Of a stretch of 64,000 nucleotides of DNA, positions 22,653 to 36,000 are shown in pieces. A program made the position numbers and the translations under genes. The first letter of the stretch is position 1. Each line of letters begins with the position of its first letter. Below the pieces are notes generated by a model. That model was not told the origin of the DNA. It ran no database searches and was given only the letters and a program-made list of their open reading frames with translations. Source of the DNA: Petrosia ficiformis (lineage: Eukaryota > Porifera > Demospongiae > Haplosclerida > Petrosiidae); NCBI GenBank assembly GCA_947044365.1, contig OX345639.1:8229218-8293217 (forward strand). The letters run 5' to 3'.

Positions 22653-23133
22653 AGGAACAGATTATCACTTGTTTTTTTTTGTATTGTGCGTAAATGTGAC
22701 ATCTTCAATTATTTATGTAAACAGTCTATAATTGTGTGTGTGTACATGTAGTTTGTTTAGTAATAATAACTTAACAAAAAAGCTAACGTTAGCTCACCAT
22801 TTAATCTTATGAATAATTAAGAAGTTGATGCAACTCCAATATTATATATATATATATAATAATTATATATTGATTGGAATTCTCTGTTTTTAATAAAATT
22901 ATTAATGATGTAATCCACAACTACAATAGTTAGCTATTATTCAAAATTACAACTCAAGACAATGAGATTCAACATTAATTTTACACATGACTCTTGCATG
23001 CAGTTCAGGGCAGATACAATACAGTTCAGAGTTACCTATAAAGAATATAAACACAGGAGGCTGCCAAAAAAGGTGCAGTTCGTTTCCCATAAGAAGGTGT
23101 GTCATCAATACAGAAAAAGCTACTCTAAGGACA
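22653..23133. other. Intergenic gap between TRAPPC6 and the integrin-GPCR
   Basis: This gap must hold the TRAPPC6 3' UTR and the promoter of the downstream gene. An ORF opens upstream of the chosen start in the same frame (first Met at 22987). No named promoter motif was seen. Confidence 0.5.
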
Positions 23134-23977
23134 ATGGACGAATATTTGTTAAATACACTCTTAGCCCTAATGATGTCAACTTTAGGTATATATAAATATT
23201 ATTATTGCATAATTATTATTACAATTATTTTTAGTTTCAGGTGTTAGTGTGGAATCATTATGTACTGAGCAAACATCATGTAGTAAATGTATTCAAACAT
23301 CTTCTCTGTGTTCCTGGTGTGCACAACCTGTAAGATGTGATAAGATATGGTGTTTTGCATTTCATATATTGAAACAATAAGCAAAATTCTAATATAATAA
23401 TTATATATATATACATTATAATATGTGTATTATAATTATTATATATAAATATAAAGACAACTATACGTTTATATTATATATATATATGGTGACATCATCC
23501 CTTTGATGTGGTGAGTTGTATATAGACCTTCCATGTGCACACTATGCAGGAGATGTCACCATCATACAATATATTGTATATAGTATGCCAATAGGTCCTA
23601 TATACTGCATATAAGACTCTCGTTTTGTGTCCTCTGATGTGATTTAACCCTCGCAGGCTCGGACTATATCACTTTCTCGGACACAAACTCAGGTCCTATA
23701 TTTTGTATATAGGACCTATTAGCATACTATATATTATACATATGTATATATAATATGTTATGTCATGATAAAGCCTCCCTTCAAAGCTTCCGATAGTGTG
23801 ATACATGCATCATCCTTCGATATGTGCAGTGTGCTTCATTAAGCTGTATAAACATGATTTTGAAGTCATGAAATATATTTATATTGCCTTATAATCACCT
23901 CGACCTCGCGCCTGCAGCCCTCGGATTCAATGATTATAAACCTCATATAGCACTCTTGGCATGACATAATCTAAACA

Positions 23978-24020
<43 letters not shown>

Positions 24021-27000
24021 TATATATATTATATATATATATAATATAATTATATATATATATATATATAATTATATATAATTATAATTATTTAATTATA
24101 TTATTATAATTATTATAAGTAGAATCATATACTCTAGGATTATTAATATGTTATTATTGTGTCATTATGAGGATGCAGATCAAAGAACCATTAGTATTAC
24201 AAATCAGATAAAGCGCACAGCAGTTTTAGTTATATCATGCATGGTGGTTTAGTTATATACCTGTAGTTTCTTTAATGAATTTTAAGTTTAGATAAGGTGC
24301 CCTAGATGTCATACAGTTGTTATGGTTATCACTCTAAAAAGGGATCAAACGAATGACATATATCCCTCACACTCGGAATATTACTAATACTTATAATTTC
24401 ATGATAAGTAATTAGTAATTGTTATTTAAACTCAACACTCTGCTTTCTAGGACTTTTCTGGTTCTAGATGTTATCCCTCAACTAGTAATGTATCTTGCAC
24501 AGATGCACAGAACCCTCATGGAAGTATTACAAAGACAAGTAATGTAAGTATTCCTTTTTCAACTTTATTCAAATTAAGATGAATCGACTTTTCCTATAAC
24601 ACATATATATATAACAGGATTTTTTCACTGGTTTAAATCAAGTTGTCCCTCAAGATGTAGATATCAGTCTGAGGCAAGGTGAGTGTTTCCATTATAATAG
24701 TGTAGCCTCCTTCTGTGTTTATTTACTCCATTACTGAAAAATCATATAACTAAAAAGAAAACTATAATTAGTAATTAATTACTTCCATTTATATAATTAT
24801 TATGAACATGTTTTATAACCTCGACTGTTGTTTATATATATCTGTTAATGAATTTTGATACACACTTGTGGTTCAAAATCCACAAGCAACAGGTTTATAT
24901 TACATTAACAATATTAATATTATTGCTAATATCTTTAATTAATGAAATCTTAGGAGAAGCAGTGAAATTCAGTTTAAGTGTTCAGCCAGCTATGAATTAT
25001 CCATTGGACTTGTATCTTTTGATGGATCTGTCGTTCTCGATGAGTGATGACTTATTAAATGTACAGGCTTTAGCCTCTGACATTGGTAAGTACCTTATGT
25101 TATAAAAATGCATTGTTCTACAATGACAAGCCAGCTTTAAAAAAGTGTAAATATTTGTCTTGGAGGACTGCAATATAGTTTACTATTATATCATTCAAAT
25201 CTTGTTCATGTGCTTTTCAGTTTTGATATCCCTTTCATTTAAAGTATAATGTTAATATATATTTTTTATTGCTATAATTATACTATAATGCTATGTTATG
25301 TTTGTGCAGTAAATGGATACTCTAAGCACTATAATATTATCATGGTAGAATCATATCAATATTCATTTAATGTAGCTGTGGCTGTTAAAAATATAACTAC
25401 AAATTATCAACTAGGATTTGGTACTTTTGTGGATAAGGTAGTTGCTCCCTATGTAGATGCAAGACCTGATAGGTAAATTAATATGAAGCAAGAAATAATC
25501 ATATGATTCATTTTTCATTCTTCAAAAGATTGAATGATCCGTGTGGTAGTGGATGTGAATCACCATTTAGTTTCAAACATGTTATATCTCTTACTAATAA
25601 TAGTCAGGAATTCAGTGTGAGCAATAAATAATTTTTATTATGAGTGTTGTTGTGTATTTTCTCTGTACATAATTTACATTATTTTATATGTTTCTCTCTG
25701 TCTCTGTCTCTCTCTGTCTCTCTCTGTCTCTCTCTCTGTCTCTCTCTGTCTCTCTCTCTCTCTCTCCTCTCCTCTCCTCTCCTCTCCTCTCCTCTCCTCT
25801 CCTCTCCTCTCCTCTCCTCTCCTCTCTCTCTTTCTCTCTCTCTCAATATCTAGAAAAGAATTCAAGATGTAAATATTAGTGGTAATTTAGACTCTCCAGA
25901 AGGTGGATTTGATGGTGTCCTTCAAGCAATTGTGTGTACAAATGTGAGTATATAATTGGTCATGCAAATTTAAGTATAATTGTCCCCTACCTTATTAAAA
26001 TACACATTTAATCAAATCAAAAAAGATAAAATGTAAAAATGGATTGTGATTGGTCATGCATATTTAATTAAGGAATATAATTATGTCAATATACATTCAT
26101 TGTTACAGCTTCTGTTGATGTAATGTAATCTGTCCAGAGTTGGCAGTATGTCTGACTTTGTCGTAGAAAATAATATAATTATGTCAATATACATTCATTG
26201 TTACAGCTTCTGTTGATGTAATGTAATCTGTCCAGAGTTGGCAGTATGTCTGACTTTGTCGTAGAAAATAATATAATTATGTCAATATACATTCATTGTT
26301 ACAGCTTCTGTTGATGTAATGTAATCTGTCCAGAGTTGGCAGTATGTCTGACTTTGTCGTAGAAAATAATATAATTATGTCAATATACATTCATTGTTAC
26401 AGCTTCTGTTGATGTAATGTAATCTGTCCAGAGTTGGCAGTATGTCTGACTTTGTCGTAGAAAATAATATAATTATGTCAATATACATTCATTGTTACAG
26501 CTTCTGTTGATGTAATGTAATCTGTCCAGAGTTGGCAGTATGTCTGACTTTGTCGTAGAAAATATCTAATAATGGTTATTCGTTTTTTGAAGGTATATGT
26601 ACACTGTACTAAATCATGGTTTGGAGTTCTGAAGTAAATATGATTATGATTAGCAATGGTCTATGAATATTATTAGTAATTGACCTATGGTTGTGGAGAG
26701 AATTATATTCAATCTTGTTGAATTTTGAACTCTACTCTTTCTAGACTCTATGACAACTGCATTTTGTTTCGTCTTAAGGCATTTCTGTGGAACTTAGATG
26801 TAAATATAATTAAATGAATCTGGTATGTGTTCGCAACTTCACATTCACAAAGACCTGGCTATATTAACATTACTATTAGAACAATAAAGCTGATACATGT
26901 CATTATACTTGACTTAATCAAGCAGTGCGATTGTATCTACGTCTATTGATTAATTTTATATCATCTTTATAGTTGGTTGGTTGGAGACCAAATGCTCGTC

Positions 27001-30000
27001 ATATTTTATTATATATCAGTGATGCTGAGTTTCATTATGCCGGAGATGGAAAGGTATTCCAACTTATAAATAATGCTTGTATAAGTAATAATTTATTATC
27101 ACCATCCAATAATGTTGTGACATGTAAATGTGAACCCACACTGTAAACATTAATAGTGTTTTTAACCCATGTTCAGTTACATGAGTTTCAATATTAATAA
27201 TACGCTCCTGAGGGTACATATATATCTGTATTAACTAGTGTATAAAATACATTACACAATAAAGAATCCCATAGTAATTTAGATACAATAATTATTATTT
27301 GTTACATAGATAGTAAGAATATACTCAATGTAGGCAACATTTGTTGATTCACAGATGTTAGAATGGGTATCATTATTACACACCACAAGTTATACTTATA
27401 TAATACTATGTTGTATACATTCTATTGATATTTTTGTTAATATACTTTATTATGAGATGTACTGTATATACTAGTCCTGAAACTACAAGGAAAAACAAAC
27501 CAGCATTGAGGCAAATATAATTACACTGAAACTCCTGTAACCAATTGAAGGTTAAAATAACCTTTAATTTTTACAGTGTGCACACAGTCAAAATACTAAA
27601 TAATTAATTTATTATTATTAATTTATTAACGGCTTTTTTTCTAATAGCTTGGAGGTGTGATTGTACCTCATACTGGAGAATGTTTCACTGGTCCTCAACT
27701 GGGTACTAACCCTGTAAAGTATGAGGAATATAATAGACTGGTATGTATATATAGTTATTAACCAAAACATTTAAAGATGTCCAAATAGATAAATGTTTTA
27801 TTTTTACTGTCCTGTAAGCTCAGTTTAACTACATTACTATTCATTTAACAATGGACTTCAATCTTATGGTTTAAATTTACATTGAATATCAACACACATA
27901 GTCAACTAAGTCTAATAAATGGGTATGCTTTTTAAAAAAAATATCTTGTACCAAGTCACAGTTTCAATGCCTGCTATGTACAGTGTACATGCTTTCTGGT
28001 GGTAAGAATCATTTTTTTAGAGTATATTTAAGCGATCCAATGCATAACAATATCCATAAAACTAGTTTATCACTAAGGTACTGTACAGTATGTATCTAGG
28101 ATTATAAAAGGTTGGCTTGCACTTCAGGAAAGTAGCAAATAAATAATGCTCCACTTCTCTCAGAGCTCCAATGTTTGCTTTGGTTTTCGTCATCATAGTC
28201 CAAAGACAGATCTAGGATTACAGAAGAGGGTTTCTGATTTTGGTGCATGAAGCATGCTGAAATTTAATATTTAATAATTATTCATGAGAGGTATTTTCAC
28301 TATCCTGCGATTGCATGAAGATAACAAAAGTTACTACCAGTGAGCTATATGAATCTCTTTAGGTTTTGAACAATAGATTTTTTTATCATTTATTATGTTA
28401 CTGCAATTAAATAATAGGTAATCCCAAGAAAAATAATAATTGTGCATTTGAATCATTTTTTTAGAGTATATTTAAGCGATCCAATGCATAACAATATCCA
28501 TAAAACTAGTTTATCACTAAGGTACTGTACAGTATGTATTTAGGATTATAAAAGGTTGGCTTGCACTTCAGGAAAGTAGCAAATAAATAATGCTCCACCT
28601 CTCTCAGAGCACCAATGTTTGCTTTGGTTTTCGTCATCATAGTCCAAAGACAGATCTAGGATTACAGAAGAGGGTTTCTGTAATCCTAGATCTATGTGGA
28701 TCAGAATTGTTACATAAAGATGAGCCATATTCTAAAAAGGGATCAGAATTGTCACATAAAGATGAGCCGTATTCCAAAAAGTGCATACTGAATCATAGTG
28801 TTCATAATTTATATTTGAGAATGCTGTATATAATCATAAATAATATTATTTTTCACTTTTAGGACTACCCCTCAATTGGACAGATCAGACAGAAACTAAA
28901 AGAATTTGATATTACACTTGTATTTGCTGTAACACAAGGCACAGCACTTTTCTATTTAGTGAGAATAACATTTCTTATAATTTAATATTTAAAAGGTGTA
29001 TTTTTCTAACAAACCTTTGTCTTCTTATCTACATTAGTCTCTAGCTCAACAGTTGGATAATACTAGGGTTGAAGAATTGGCAAGTGACTCAAGTAACATC
29101 ATACGTTTGATTGAAGAAAGCTACAATGTTAGTATACATATGGGAATGTTTAATAATCAATATCAACATTATACTTATTGTTTCCTTGCTATTATTAGTC
29201 AGTAGAATAATCATTTCTATAAATCTTTATAGGAAATATCTCAACGTGTCATTGTTGTACCAGAAAATGTGGAAAATATTGCCGTTGTTGTCACTCCACT
29301 CAACTGTCCTCAGTGAGTATCAATATAGAATTATTGTGTTTGTTCTGATATATATGCAAATATTATGAAAACTTGGGAATTTAAATTGTAAGTACTATTA
29401 TATTTCAAATAGGATTGACTCTGATGGAAACTGTGATGGTGTACAAATTGGAGAAAGAGTGGACTTTGATATCAATATGACTCTACTCCAGTGTACTGAT
29501 GATGGAATGCAGTTGTGAGAAATACACTAAATTAATTACGTTTTATTATTTAATATACTCAACAGGATCAGTATTAAAGTGTTGGGATTTGGAACTGTTA
29601 ATATTCAACTAACTGGAATTTGTAATTGTGATTGTGAAACTGAAGGTGTAAGTTACTATTATTAATAATATTCTAAAGTCCATGTTTATTACTATTAGGT
29701 TGAAAACAGTGTTGAATGTACAAATGGAAATGGTACATTGATTTGTGGTTTGTGTGAGTGTTCAATGGGAAGGTAAGTGATATAATTAATTACATTTTAC
29801 ATATTTTAGGGATTATTTTCAGATTTGGAGAGTTTTGTCAGTGTGATGATACAGGTCAGATAGTCAATGGAGAAATAGCCACTTGTCCGTAAGTCATTAT
29901 GTGTAAATCTACATAAGTGTTCAGAATTATAGTAATACAAGAATTAAATTAATTACAAGTCTACTACTATAACTATAGCAACGAAAATAAAAATCGGGCA

Positions 30001-33000
30001 GTTTTAGTTTTATTACAATTTTAAAAGAAGCCAGGCATACTATAACTAATATTGTCAATACTATGCCTTCTCATTTAATACTAGTTATCATAAAATCATT
30101 ATTTCTTTATCTAAAGCATTGCTCCTAATGGGTTAGAGTGTGCTGGACGTGGTGTTTGTGTTTGTGGAAAATGTGAATGCCAACATTTTCCAGTAAGTAA
30201 CAATACATGGACAGATAGATAAATGAATAGTTGCATCAATTTACTTTGTATACACAGGATGGAAGAACATTTTTTGGAGAAGCATGTGAATGTGATAACT
30301 TTCAGTGTGATAGAAATCCCATAACAGGACTGATTTGTGGAGGTGCCTTTATGTGGTCTATTAATGACAGCATATTTACATACATTTTCTCCTGATTCTT
30401 ATAGGACCTGATCGTGGCATATGTACATGCAATGCCCAATGTGAATGTCTGATCTCACCACTTACTGGTCAACAATACACAGGATCTTCATGTGAATGTA
30501 GTTCTAATGGTGATGTGAGTTTCTCGATATTGAAAGTAATAGTTTAATTATTAACTATGAATTAATGTAGTGTGATGTTATTGGTGGACTCTCAGATGGA
30601 GGTGAGTTGTGGATACTACTGGGTACAGTGTTTAGCCCAATCTGTTTAGAGTGATGTTTAGATTCTAATTTGCATTTAGTGCTGTTTACACGGTATATTC
30701 TTAATTCTGTCTCAGTAGCTATTATCTGAGAGGTAATTATTAGGCATGATTAATTCATTTGAGAGGTAGTTATTCTCAACCAATGAGGGCTGTGTGTACA
30801 GAATACTGGAAATTTATGAACAGGCTGTATATTCAATAGATGGATAGATTTACTGACACATTTACTACCTTTTCTTTTTAGGATCAGTTGGTATAATGAT
30901 TCCTGGGAACATTGACACTGTACAACCTATCATACGAACAGTACAATCTCTGGATCAGTATAGCTATTTTGGATTTAGTTTGGTAATCCACAGAATAGTC
31001 GAAAATCCAACAAATTTCACACAATATATACAGGGTACTAGGTAAGATAGAAGTAGAATAGAAGAGATATGCAGGGTTGAACGGATTCTGCCAATTGATT
31101 GGTAGCAGTGTTCATAAATTTGTACATCATCTCTGGCACTTTCGAAATCTTTGAACAATAATTTACTAGGGATTATATGACATATTTCCATCTATTTGGT
31201 GTTTGTATACAAATGTACAACATAAATAATAGATACATAGATATAGTACTAAAGTTAGACAGGTCATCCCTGACCACTGTCAAACAGTGTTAGGCAGAAA
31301 CCTTGAAATGGAATACCAAAAGATATGATAATTACAATTATTGACTATATACCATAGATGGATCTAAGGGAGGTTTTCAGAGCCACCCTAGATATATACA
31401 ACTTAAATTATGACTTCACAATTTTAATCATTGCTAATCAAAGAAACATTGTTTTATTGAAGTTTGCTTACCAGAAAATGTGCTTAAATAAACACGTGTC
31501 CCACTTTGTTGATCTAGAAGACTCATTTAAGGAACTTCCAATGACCACCTTTATGTATGTTGATTGATCAGGCCATGGCCACTATGAATATTAATTTACT
31601 AATTAAACATTTTTGGTGTGCCGATTTCTTTATTTTGAACCCCGTTTTTTCTGGATCTGCCCTTGCTATGCACTGTTGACCAATAGAGCTATCTGTATCT
31701 GATATTCTCTTCTAGGATTATTGTTAGTGCTCCAAATGGGACAGCAATAAATGCAACTGTTACTAACACTGGAGTATTGTTTTCATGTCCAGTAGAACAA
31801 GGTTCTTGTGTACCACTGACAGGCAATGGTGCAGGACATGATCGCAGGTTGTATGATGTTGATGGTGCGTATATAAAAAATTAATTAATTTTTATAATTA
31901 TGCTTCATTTGTTATAATTATTTTGCTCTATAGCCAACGCTGTTGGACAAAGCTTGAGGGATTCTGAAGGAAAGCAAAACCAGTTTTTGGGTGTGTCCAT
32001 GGACAGCAAGGAAAATACGTTTATTGTAAGTTATAGTATCTATCAAACTAATTCATCATCCAGTCAGGGAACTATTGATGACATGAAGCTTATTCTACAT
32101 CTTTCATCATATAGGTATGTGCTCATCGATATATTCAGCAAGGTGCATCTGGTGAATCGCAACGTCCATTAGGAAGATGTTTTTATACAGAAAATAGAGA
32201 ACTGGAAGGGTTTCAAGAGTTCTTTCCATGTGATGGTTAGTTGCATTCAATCTGATACACATGTATAGCATGATTTAATTGTGTTTCACTTATACTGCTT
32301 TGTTTTTTTTTAATGTCATTAATTGGCCTCATTTATTCTCCATTTTCTTGGCTTGCAGAGCCATCCCTATGATTGTATTCAATGTACATTTGTATATATA
32401 CGTGTATTAGTGTTACTTTAAAATGTATTATTTGAGATTTACACATACTCTGAGTCTGGAGTATATAGTAACAAGTATTTAAATAGATTAATTAAAAAGT
32501 AAATGTAGGACTTGGTTCCACTACATAGTGGAGTAAGAGTGTATAATTATATGTATAAATTTGTTTTATAAATTATATAATTATACTTATATTACTTTTT
32601 AATTAATTAAATCATTTATCTATTTATTCCTAAATTTTAATATAAAATCTACCCTGTTTATTTCTGGACTACAATATCTTTTTTTATTTTTGTTTATTTT
32701 ATTCACCCCTCATCTTATCCTACTTGTATCTATATAATGTGCTATCACTTGTTCGCTCTGATACGTGGCAAATGTTATCTTTTTTTTGTTCATACCTAAT
32801 ATTTAATATGTACATTTCTACTATTCTCATAATACGTTTACTACACAGGTAGGGGCATTTTCACAAGTAATTTTAGAGTGTGTCAAGCTGGAACCAGTGC
32901 CAGTTTAGCAGTAAGTTTCATATACCTAGAACACATCACTGTGATTATTCTTAATAAATTATATAACTATAGGATGATGGAGATGGTAACATAACCATTA

Positions 33001-36000
33001 GTGTTGGAGCTCCTGGTACTTTCACCTGGAGAGGTTTGTTATTACATTAATGTACAAAATTAATCTAATAATGGTCCTTCCACACTCTTGTAAGAAACCT
33101 TTTAAATCTGAATAAGGCTAAATGAGGCTGAATGAGGAAAGTGAAAAATGCTGGTAGTCACTGGAAATTGATCCCAGGGCCACTGACTTCACCCACCAGT
33201 GCTCTCACCACTGAGCTATCACAACCATACAAATATCCGTAGCACTTACACAATCCTCTCAGTGACTACCTTTTCACTTTCCTCTTTCAACTATATTAAT
33301 TATAATTTAGCGTTTATTTTTTATGTGAGGTGAGATTAGAAATCTTTTATTTGCAAAACAGAAAGACCAGCTGCTTATGCTAAACAAGGCTCTATATTTA
33401 ATAATGTTTAATCAAATTAGACGAAACTAACAGTAGGTTTCTGCAATCTACACGTACACTTAGAAATTATATGAATACGTATAGTAATTTTATGGACAAT
33501 ATAATTATCTATCTATACTAAAGTCTGTTCACATTCACGATGTCCTCAAAATTAGGATGTGATGACTTTATATGTAATATAGTACATAGTTTAATGTCAT
33601 AAGTTTAATACATGATTATACTGTAACTCAATAATGAAGCAATGGATTGAAATTTGACATACACAAAAAAGAAAAGCAAGGATAATTATATGAAAATGGT
33701 ACAAGTAAAAAGATTTTTGGTCATTCTAAACTAAAGTTATAAACATTTTTCTGAGGTCATGGTAAACGTGAATGACCTTTAAATAAAACCATAATATTGA
33801 TGACATCACGTATTGATTATCAATGGAAATATTTAATTTAATTTCATTATTAAATGCATGCTATCTATTGTAAAATGCTACGCCTAACATTATCGTATCA
33901 GTAAATACTAATCTAATGCAATATCTATAATTTTATGTGCTCTAATTAAAATTCAGGTATACTCATTCGTAAGTCTTTTGGGGAAGTTGATCTAATGGAT
34001 AATGGTGAAGGTACAACTCTGTTTGGGTGGCAAGGATATTCACAAACTAGTGGCCATATTATTAGTCTTGATAGAGAAGATTTTGTGGTTTCTGTACCTC
34101 GAAGAGATAACTATTTTGGAACTGTGAGTATTAGGTTATTGTAATTAGAAATACTCAAGTTGAATGAAGTATTATTTGTGTTGTTTAATGCATAATTGTT
34201 AATTTCTTGCTCAATAGTTAACTTATATAACTTAATATTTGACCTGTTGTTGTTATTAACACCATCAAGTTCTTTTTATGCAGGTGAATGTGGTCACTAA
34301 TACACCAGCTCTGGATATTATTAATGAAAATCAGCTATGTGGATATCAGGTTAGAATATGGTTTTCAATTCAATATATCATACTGCATGAGGTATGGGGC
34401 AATCTATAACCACGTCAGGTCAATGTGTACATAAATTAAGTGGAATGTCTCGTATACAACTATTTTTTGGTATATAAAAGTATACCTTAAGGTGGCGTGT
34501 GCACCTAATTTATATTCACGAATGCAATGATAGTGAAAGTGATAATTAATTTACATGCTGGCTACCACACCCATGCTATTATAATTATTATCAATCAACC
34601 CATACATTGTAGTTAAGTTTCCATTATAATTTTTCACATAATAATTATATTTGTTGATGATCATTCTTCTTCTCATGAGTCTGAAAGTGTAATTGTTGCA
34701 TCCCTGGACTTCGATAAGATACTTGATCAGTTTGCAGCTTCAGACAAAACAGACGAATAGCATTAAATTCGTATTGAACACACTGTACTGTACTGTACTA
34801 TTATTATTATAATTGTAATATTAATAATCAATAATAATTATTAAAACTTCCCCATATGCTAGGCCCACCCAGGAGTTTTTGGCTAGATCTGTCCCTGATT
34901 TTAGTAACTAATGTAATAATCTCTAATATTAGTACACACTAAAAAATATATTTCGTTAGGCACATTGGGCGTGGCTCAGAAATTTGCTGAAATTAATGCA
35001 TGCTACATGTAAATTCAAGTGTTCAAAAATTGCTAAATGTAGTGTATGCAATTAATAGTAGGCTTAAGGTACTATAATTCATAAAATTTTATTCATGCAC
35101 GTGAAAGAGTCCTAACTTTCTTTCTCATGGACTCATAGATGGGAGAATACTATGGATTTTCTCTTGTTGCTGTTGACTTGACTGGTGATGGATATGATGA
35201 ACTAATTGTTGGTGCTCCAATGTATAGTACAAGTACAAATCCAGAAGTAGGGAGAGTCTATGTGTACACAAACACTGGAGTAAGTTTATTTTATGAATTT
35301 AAGAGAGAGTCCATTGTAATATTCTTCTGATTTCAGGGTATTTTATCATTTTTACAACACTTGACCGCACCCAGTTCTTCACAGTATGTTAGATTTGGAC
35401 ATTCAATTGCTAACCTTGGAGACATTAATGGGGATGGGTTTGAAGGTTTGTTATGTACAATGTGCCAGATTTAGTATCATTGTTGTGAAAGCTATATACT
35501 AAGGAAACACTCTAATGACTGGACAGATTGTAATAAGCAGCCATTACTCTAATATTATATATGAGTTGTTTGAGTCGATATTTATCAGTTTAACAAAAAA
35601 ATGTTCCTGAAATCTCACTATACAAAACAATTTCTACTAGACTTGTAAATTTTATTATTATTTTTTAAATTATTATTATTATTATATATACCATTATATA
35701 TACATCAGTGCTTTTGATAAGTTTATATGGTGCACCATTGGCCCAAAGAGCTTCTTATTTGGGACTGCACAGTTCTTTCTTTGGGCCAGATTGCACAGTT
35801 AATTATGAATATATTGTCACTAACAGCATTAACTCTTTGTTAATTGGCTCAAGATGTGTTCTCAATGGTGCACACACTAACCAGCCAATATGGCCCAAGC
35901 TTTAAAATGTATCAGACACTGATATACACACATAATTTTAATTATATAGAACAAAGTCTTATCATCACAATAACAAAGTTATTTTACATAGTAATTGTTA

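Larger units (their letters stand above)
23134..30601 (+). other. Module 1: integrin beta ectodomain (exons 1-21)
   Basis: Exons: 23134-23185, 23241-23329, 24451-24543, 24618-24678, 24954-25085, 25376-25472, 25529-25616, 25854-25943, 26973-27053, 27648-27740, 28863-28958, 29038-29127, 29233-29312, 29413-29514, 29566-29647, 29699-29772, 29823-29888, 30117-30192, 30258-30342, 30405-30514, 30571-30601. PSI cysteines ([15 protein letters not shown]) are present. The betaI MIDAS is D123-L-S125-F-S127 and the ADMIDAS D130/D131, in [14 protein letters not shown]. The SyMBS motif N215-L-D217-S-P219-E220 is intact, and D162 (GTFVDK) and the SDA of the central strand are kept. The specificity loop has its disulfide pair (CGSGC). 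I-EGF 1-3 are Cys-rich ([32 protein letters not shown]). The module stops after the start of I-EGF4. No beta-tail domain, TM helix or NPxY tail follows. Confidence 0.93.

Noticed and set aside
22987..23247. Longer N-terminus from Met at 22987 for the fusion gene
   Set aside because: In frame, but it puts about 49 non-hydrophobic residues before the signal-peptide core. The Met at 23134 gives a standard signal peptide.
25644..25879. Ser/Leu- and Arg/Glu-rich ORFs on both strands
   Set aside because: They are translations of the CTCTGT/CTCCT microsatellite.
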